The translations under genes were made by a program, and so were the position numbers. A stretch of DNA of 64,000 nt, taken from assembly GCA_963755825.1 (NCBI GenBank), contig CAVWLA010000003.1, forward strand, positions 2,108,001 through 2,172,000. Direction: 5' to 3'. The stretch comes from DATBQN01 sp963755825. GTDB lineage: Bacteria > Acidobacteriota > Thermoanaerobaculia > Multivoradales > UBA5704. Below are positions 60,168 through 64,000 of the stretch, in pieces. The notes below the pieces were generated by a model. That model had not been told where the DNA came from and made no database searches. It worked only from the letters and a program-made list of their open reading frames with translations. Within the stretch, counting starts at the first letter, position 1. Every line of letters begins with the position of its first letter.

Positions 60168-60662
60168 ATGGCTGACACGAAGCTACGCATCCCCGCCGCC
60201 TCGTTGATCGCACTGTCACTGATCGCGAGCTCGCTCGCGCCCGCGCGGGCTCTCGCCCAGGACAAGCCCGCCGAGAAGAAGGAGAAGCCTGCCATGGCCA
60301 TGGACAAGCCCGAGGGCAAGGAAGTCGTCACCAGCTCCGGTCTGAAATATATCGACCAGAAGACCGGCGAGGGAGACGAGGCGAAATCCGGTGACGTGGT
60401 GACCGTCCACTACACCGGCTGGCTCACCGACGGCAAGAAGTTCGACTCCAGCCTCGACCGCAACCAGCCCTTCACCTTCAAGCTCGGCGCCGGCCAGGTG
60501 ATCGAAGGCTGGGACAAGGGCGTCGCGGGGATGAAGGCGGGCGGCAAGCGCAAGCTCACCATCCCGCCCGCTCTCGCCTACGGCAACCAGTCCGTCGGCG
60601 GCGTCATCCCGCCCAACTCGACCCTCGTCTTCGAGGTCGAGCTGCTGTCGATCAAGAAGTAG
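60168..60662 (+). CDS. FKBP-type peptidyl-prolyl cis-trans isomerase, exported
   Basis: 164 residues: signal peptide (LIALSLIASSLAPARALAQ), a Lys/Glu-rich spacer, then a complete FKBP domain from SSGLKYIDQKTGEGDEAKSG through VVTVHYTGWLTDGKKFDSSL, FKLGAGQVIEGWDKGVAGMK to GGVIPPNSTLVFEVELLSIK. It should speed Xaa-Pro isomerisation of envelope proteins. GAGAGGAGG precedes the ATG. Confidence 0.93.
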   Translation: MADTKLRIPAASLIALSLIASSLAPARALAQDKPAEKKEKPAMAMDKPEGKEVVTSSGLKYIDQKTGEGDEAKSGDVVTVHYTGWLTDGKKFDSSLDRNQPFTFKLGAGQVIEGWDKGVAGMKAGGKRKLTIPPALAYGNQSVGGVIPPNSTLVFEVELLSIKK

Positions 60663-60705
60663 CGCCCGTACGCTCCGGCGTTCTCCTTCCCCACTTTTCT
60701 CCCGA

Positions 60706-60748
60706 GACGACAAGGGCCGGCGCGGTCACCGCGCCGGCCCTTGTCGTC
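60706..60748. terminator. 20-bp bidirectional terminator hairpin
   Basis: A perfect 20-bp inverted repeat (60706-60725 and 60729-60748) with a 3-nt loop TCA, between the convergent FKBP and DUF6600 genes. Flanked by T-rich sequence on the top strand only in part (GTCGTCTTCG), so termination in both directions is likely but strength is uncertain. Confidence 0.8.
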
Positions 60749-60764
60749 TTCGCATCCGACCGCC

Positions 60765-62009
60765 TCACGCCGGCGGCTTGTGCTCCTTCGGCTTCTCCCT
60801 GTCGACGCGGGCTTTCTGCTCCTCCGCCTGGGTCCCCACCTTCGGCGGACCACCCGTCGAGCCTGTCTGGACGTGCTGACCGGATCCGGTGGACGTCGTG
60901 TGGGTGTGGCCGGTGGCGCCGCCCTCGCCGGACGTCGTGTGGATGTGGCCGGCGGCGCCCGCCTCGGTGGACGACGTGGTGTGCGTGTGGCCCGCGGCGC
61001 CGGCCTCGTACGCCGGATGCGGCTGATGCGTCGCGTTGTTCGAGCGGGTCGAGCCAACTTCGTGGACGGCCTCCTGGCCGACGCTGTGACCGGTGCTGTG
61101 GCCGGCGATGTGGACGGCGTCGTGGCGGGCGCGGCCGACGCCCACCGGGAAGCGGGAGGCGGCGCCGAACTCGGCATGGTTGAGGTGCGCGGCGCGGGCG
61201 ATGACGGCGGGCTGATAGAAGGCGCCGCGGCCTCCCGGCCCGCCGCGGCTCACCATGTCCGCCACGCGCAGGCGCGACACCGGATGGCCGATCACCTGCT
61301 CGATCCGCCGCACGTCGACGCCGCGGTCGTAGATGCGGCCGCCGACCACGTCGTAACGCGTGATGTCGGGAGCGCCGCGCACGATCAGCACGTTGCGCCG
61401 CGACGGCAGGATGACGTCGAAGACGTTGACCGAGAGGATGTTCCGCTCGCTGACGAAGGTGTAGTAGCCGGGGGTGATGTAGCCGCCCACCGGGTCGAGC
61501 CCCACCTCGGCGCGGAAGCCGATCGTGGGCGGCAGTGGAGCCCAGCCCAGGTAGCCGCCGCCGTGCCGCCACGACACCCACGCCGGAGCCCACACGTAAC
61601 CCGGGGTCCAGGCCCAGCCGAGCGACGAATCGTAGGCCCAGCGGCCGTAGTGGAACGGGCCCCAGCCCCAGGGCTCGTTGGCCACCCACGCCCAGCCCTG
61701 ATCGGTGCTCACCCAATGGCCGCTGGTGTACGGGCGCCAGCCGGGCTCGACGCGCGGCACCCAGACCTCGCCGCCGTCGTGCGGCGTCCACTGGCCATAC
61801 GGCGCCAGCTCCTGATGGAAGGTGTCCGCGGACTCCACCGCGGGATCGTTCGCGGCGCCCTCGGCCGCCGACTGGTCTCCCGCTTGGTCCGGCGCCTGGG
61901 CGTCGTCGTGACCAGGAAACGGCGGCGGCTCCTGGGAGCGGCCGGCGCCCGCGGCGAGCAGCCCTCCGGCGAGCAGCAATGAGACGACGATGGCTCTTCG
62001 CTTGTCCAT
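60765..62009 (-). CDS. exported Trp/Tyr-rich DUF6600-type protein with His-Thr tail
   Basis: 414 residues with a signal peptide (AIVVSLLLAGGLLAAGAG). The central part repeats aromatic segments: ELAPYGQWTPHDGGEVWVPR, EPGWRPYTSGHWVSTDQGWA, WVANEPWGWGPFHYGRWAYD and GYVWAPAWVSWRHGGGYLGW, the DUF6600 pattern of exported proteins. The last 100 residues hold three copies of a GHTHTTS-type unit (GHTHTTSST, GHIHTTSGE, GHTHTTSTG), possibly metal-binding. AGAGGAG precedes the ATG at 62009. Function unknown. Confidence 0.75.
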   Translation of the reverse strand: MDKRRAIVVSLLLAGGLLAAGAGRSQEPPPFPGHDDAQAPDQAGDQSAAEGAANDPAVESADTFHQELAPYGQWTPHDGGEVWVPRVEPGWRPYTSGHWVSTDQGWAWVANEPWGWGPFHYGRWAYDSSLGWAWTPGYVWAPAWVSWRHGGGYLGWAPLPPTIGFRAEVGLDPVGGYITPGYYTFVSERNILSVNVFDVILPSRRNVLIVRGAPDITRYDVVGGRIYDRGVDVRRIEQVIGHPVSRLRVADMVSRGGPGGRGAFYQPAVIARAAHLNHAEFGAASRFPVGVGRARHDAVHIAGHSTGHSVGQEAVHEVGSTRSNNATHQPHPAYEAGAAGHTHTTSSTEAGAAGHIHTTSGEGGATGHTHTTSTGSGQHVQTGSTGGPPKVGTQAEEQKARVDREKPKEHKPPA

Positions 62010-62289
62010 GACTGGTTCTCCTCTGTCCTCGGGACGGTCCGACCGTCCGATCATCTCCCAAGCGGCTGCCGGCGTGGTAGCGAGACCCGCCGGAGACCGC
62101 TCGCCGCGCGCCGTTCCTGCGGCGCCGGCGCCAAGCTGGCAGCTCGCTCCACGCGCTCGCCGGCCGCTCGGGCGGCGTGTGCCGTGGCACACTGCTCGCA
62201 TCTCGCGGCGGTGCCGCTCCGCCGTTCCGCGGAAGGCGGCGACGCCGGCGCGCGCCGCGATCATGGCCGCGACCACGAGGAGCCTCGAG

Positions 62290-62751
62290 ATGAAACGACT
62301 GAGTGCCGTTCTGCTCCTGTCCATCGCCCTCGCCGCGCCCGCCGCGGCGCAGGACTTCGCCTTCCGCGGTTTCGGCGTGCACGCCGGCGCCGGCTTCTCG
62401 CCCGGCCAGCTCCTCGGCGGCATCCAGTTCAATCTCGGCGAGCTGGTGCCCCACCTGCGCCTGCAGCCCGACCTCGAGGTGGGGGTCGGCGGCGGGCAGA
62501 CCGAGGTGGCGGCCACCGTCCCCGTCTACTACCGCATCGCGCTCGATCCGCGCACCACCTTCTACGCCGGCGGCGGCATCACCTTCGGCTCGATCGATCA
62601 GGACCGCCATCGCGGCAGCGAGTTCCTCCTCGAGCCGTCGGCGGCGGCCGGGCTCGAGTGGCCGGCGGCGACCGGCCGCGTCTTCGGCCAGCTCACCGCC
62701 ACCGGCGGCGACTTCAACCGGCTGCGGCTGGTCGCCGGCTGGAACTTCTAG
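62290..62751 (+). CDS. small outer-membrane beta-barrel protein
   Basis: 153 residues: signal peptide (LSAVLLLSIALAAPAAAQD), then about eight alternating strands (FGVHAGAGFSPGQLLGGIQF, RLQPDLEVGVGGGQTEVAAT, TTFYAGGGITFGSIDQDRHR) ending RLRLVAGWNF, a terminal Phe as in Bam substrates. It resembles the OmpW/OmpA-like eight-stranded barrels. It is convergent with the GWxTD gene. Confidence 0.78.
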   Translation: MKRLSAVLLLSIALAAPAAAQDFAFRGFGVHAGAGFSPGQLLGGIQFNLGELVPHLRLQPDLEVGVGGGQTEVAATVPVYYRIALDPRTTFYAGGGITFGSIDQDRHRGSEFLLEPSAAAGLEWPAATGRVFGQLTATGGDFNRLRLVAGWNF

Positions 62752-62754
62752 CGT

Positions 62755-63408
62755 CTAGCGCTGCGGCTCGCGGACGGCGGCGCGCGCCGCGAGGTCGAGG
62801 AGCTTGCCGCCGTCGAAGAGGAAGGTGCCGCGCGGCTCGACGAGGAAGGTGAGCACCACCGGCGGCTGGCGCCCCTCCGCCTCCAGCAGCTTGACGAGCG
62901 CCGGCGGCAGGTCGGGCGCGGCGTAGGTCCAGGTCTCGACCTTCACCTTGCGCGGCTCGCCGGGCGGCCGGCCGGCGTGTCCGGGCGCCCAGGCCGCCGC
63001 CGGGCGGTGTGAGAAGCCGAGGAGGGGCGGCGGTCCGAGGAGGATGAGCGCCCGGCCGCGGTCGGTCAGGCTGCCGCGCGTCCCGCCCTCGCCGTAGAGG
63101 CGGTCCGCCGCTTCGACCCGCTGCGAGAACACCTGCAGGAAGGGATTTCCCGGTTGGTCGGGATCGGGATCGCGGCGGTTCCAGAAATCCTCCAGAAAGG
63201 CGACCGCCTCCTGGTTGGTGCGCAGGCGGCGGAGCCGCCTCTCCTCGTCGGGGAGGATCAGCCAGCGCGCCGGCCCGTCGACCCACTCGGTGATCGCCAC
63301 CGCGGTGAGCGGCCGCTCGGCCGGCCGGCAGCCGGCGACGGCGAGGCCGCAGAGGAGCGGCAGGAAGCTGGCGACGGCGCGCCGCGCGGCGCTGGACCTG
63401 CCGGCCAT
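62755..63408 (-). CDS. GWxTD-domain lipoprotein
   Basis: 217 residues; leader with lipobox-like LAVAGC. Segments WLILPDEERRLRRLRTNQEA, VAFLEDFWNRRDPDPDQPGN, SLTDRGRALILLGPPPL and a late VKVETWTYA match the GWxTD family, in which the segment of the name is here degenerate. The family is common in Acidobacteriota and Gemmatimonadota; function unknown. Confidence 0.8.
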   Translation of the reverse strand: MAGRSSAARRAVASFLPLLCGLAVAGCRPAERPLTAVAITEWVDGPARWLILPDEERRLRRLRTNQEAVAFLEDFWNRRDPDPDQPGNPFLQVFSQRVEAADRLYGEGGTRGSLTDRGRALILLGPPPLLGFSHRPAAAWAPGHAGRPPGEPRKVKVETWTYAAPDLPPALVKLLEAEGRQPPVVLTFLVEPRGTFLFDGGKLLDLAARAAVREPQR

Positions 63409-63465
63409 GTGGGGGTTCCGGGCTCTGGTCGCAGAGAGAGGGTCTGACGCGGGCTCGCACCCGCC

Positions 63466-63747
63466 TCAGTGCACGCTGCCCCCTCCGGCCGGCTCGGCGG
63501 CCTCGGGGATGGCGCCGTAGGTCTCCTCGTAGCGCTCGAGGTTGGCGGAGAGGGCGCGCAAGATCCGCTTCAGGTGGCCGGGGCTGGTGACGATGCGGGC
63601 CGTGACGACGCCCTGCGGCGGCACCAGGTTGATGAAATCGAGAATGAACTCCTCGCGGGTATGCGTGATGCGGAGGAGGTTCGAGTAGCGCCCTTTGAGC
63701 TCCTCGTCACCGATCTTGACGTTGAGTTCCGCTTCGGGCTCGGCCAT
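63466..63747 (-). CDS. DUF3467 family protein
   Basis: 93 residues: GDEELKGRYSNLLRITHTRE with EFILDFINLVPPQGVVTARI and VTSPGHLKRILRALSANLER are the conserved DUF3467 segments. A small cytoplasmic protein of unknown function. Confidence 0.88.
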   Translation of the reverse strand: MAEPEAELNVKIGDEELKGRYSNLLRITHTREEFILDFINLVPPQGVVTARIVTSPGHLKRILRALSANLERYEETYGAIPEAAEPAGGGSVH

Positions 63748-63836
63748 CGCGCGCGTCTCCTTGTCGGCTCTGCCGTCATGCTATCGCATTCGATCCCGGT
63801 GCTTTAGGGGCGCCGCGCCGGCCGGGCCCGGGGCGG

Positions 63837-64000
63837 CTACTCGTCGCGCAGCCGCAGGTAGACCACCAGATCGGCGGCGTTGGTGCCGGTCGGCCCGGTG
63901 GCGAGGAGGGCGCCGGGGAGGGCGGCGAGCGCGGGGTGCGAGTCGTGGCCGGCGAGGGCCGCCGCGGCGTCGATGCCGGCGGCACCGAGTGCCTCCCACG
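63837..64000 (-). CDS. glycerate kinase (MOFRL family), C-terminal end only
   Basis: The last 53 codons end ALAGHDSHPALAALPGALLA then TGPTGTNAADLVVYLRLRDE and TAG at 63837. TGPTGTN followed by D-L is the typical C-terminus of the MOFRL/GckA-type glycerate 2-kinase. The rest of the gene lies beyond the window edge. Confidence 0.8.
   Translation of the reverse strand, partial: WEALGAAGIDAAAALAGHDSHPALAALPGALLATGPTGTNAADLVVYLRLRDE

Overview
This is a very GC-rich chromosomal window from a Gram-negative-type bacterium. Evidence for an outer envelope includes Sec signal peptides, lipoproteins, a beta-barrel protein, a lytic transglycosylase and a BamE-like lipoprotein. The best guess is an Acidobacteriota member, possibly Thermoanaerobaculia-like. 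That guess rests on my recollection of protein families common there (a GWxTD lipoprotein, secreted proteins with C-terminal modules around CRLIDTRN and CLFNRFKVE, Tim44/zinc-ribbon membrane proteins) and is inference. No rRNA, CRISPR array, transposase or prophage was seen. Two tRNAs are present: Arg(ACG) and Met(CAT).

Layout. 1-2.8 kb: a minus-strand cluster of two paralogous Tim44-like membrane proteins around a TPM-domain protein. 3-11.1 kb: a secreted PIG-L deacetylase overlapping a complete binding-protein ABC importer (lipoprotein, ATPase, fused permease; ferric-iron type), then an MFS exporter. 11.1-18.3 kb: a secreted protein of atypical composition, a cation P-type ATPase, a secreted protein, and an overlapping HipA-like kinase/DUF3037 pair. 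18.4-22.5 kb: a DUF2277 protein, a large fusion of a HELTH metalloprotease-like region with a SecD P1-like domain, and an ECF sigma factor with a small membrane protein. 22.6-29.2 kb is accessory-looking: two small Cys-rich secreted proteins, a membrane-anchored redoxin with an in-frame UGA that is very likely selenocysteine, a tandem duplication encoding two 450-residue Gly-Gly-Asn-rich secreted proteins, a DUF3303 protein, an AraC-type regulator and tRNA-Arg.

29.2-45.5 kb: two GT-C type membrane glycosyltransferases flanking an ATP-grasp-like protein, pyrF, an NCS2 purine permease, two exported peptidases (M61 and S10), an ABC exporter, a protein kinase, a B12-binding-type radical SAM protein, an array of hairpin units, and DoxX. 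45.5-64 kb: a lipid kinase, ruvB, secreted and lipoprotein genes, a GAF-like coiled-coil protein, a lytic transglycosylase overlapping a degenerate sulfatase-like lipoprotein, tRNA-Met, a CT398-like zinc-ribbon protein, YggS, DivIVA, an AbiEii-type nucleotidyltransferase with a short partner, hutI, an FKBP isomerase, a DUF6600 protein, a small beta-barrel, a GWxTD lipoprotein, DUF3467 and the end of a glycerate kinase.

Three signals deserve most attention. The first is the UGA-containing redoxin, whose codon occupies the Cys position of a CxxC motif and is followed at the right distance by a SECIS-like hairpin. The second is a 105-bp palindromic element present twice (32248-32352 and 57912-58016): its 67-nt core is about 90% identical between copies, and five of the six differences between the arms are compensated on the opposite arm. 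The third is the array of about six diverged hairpin units at 44780-45036.
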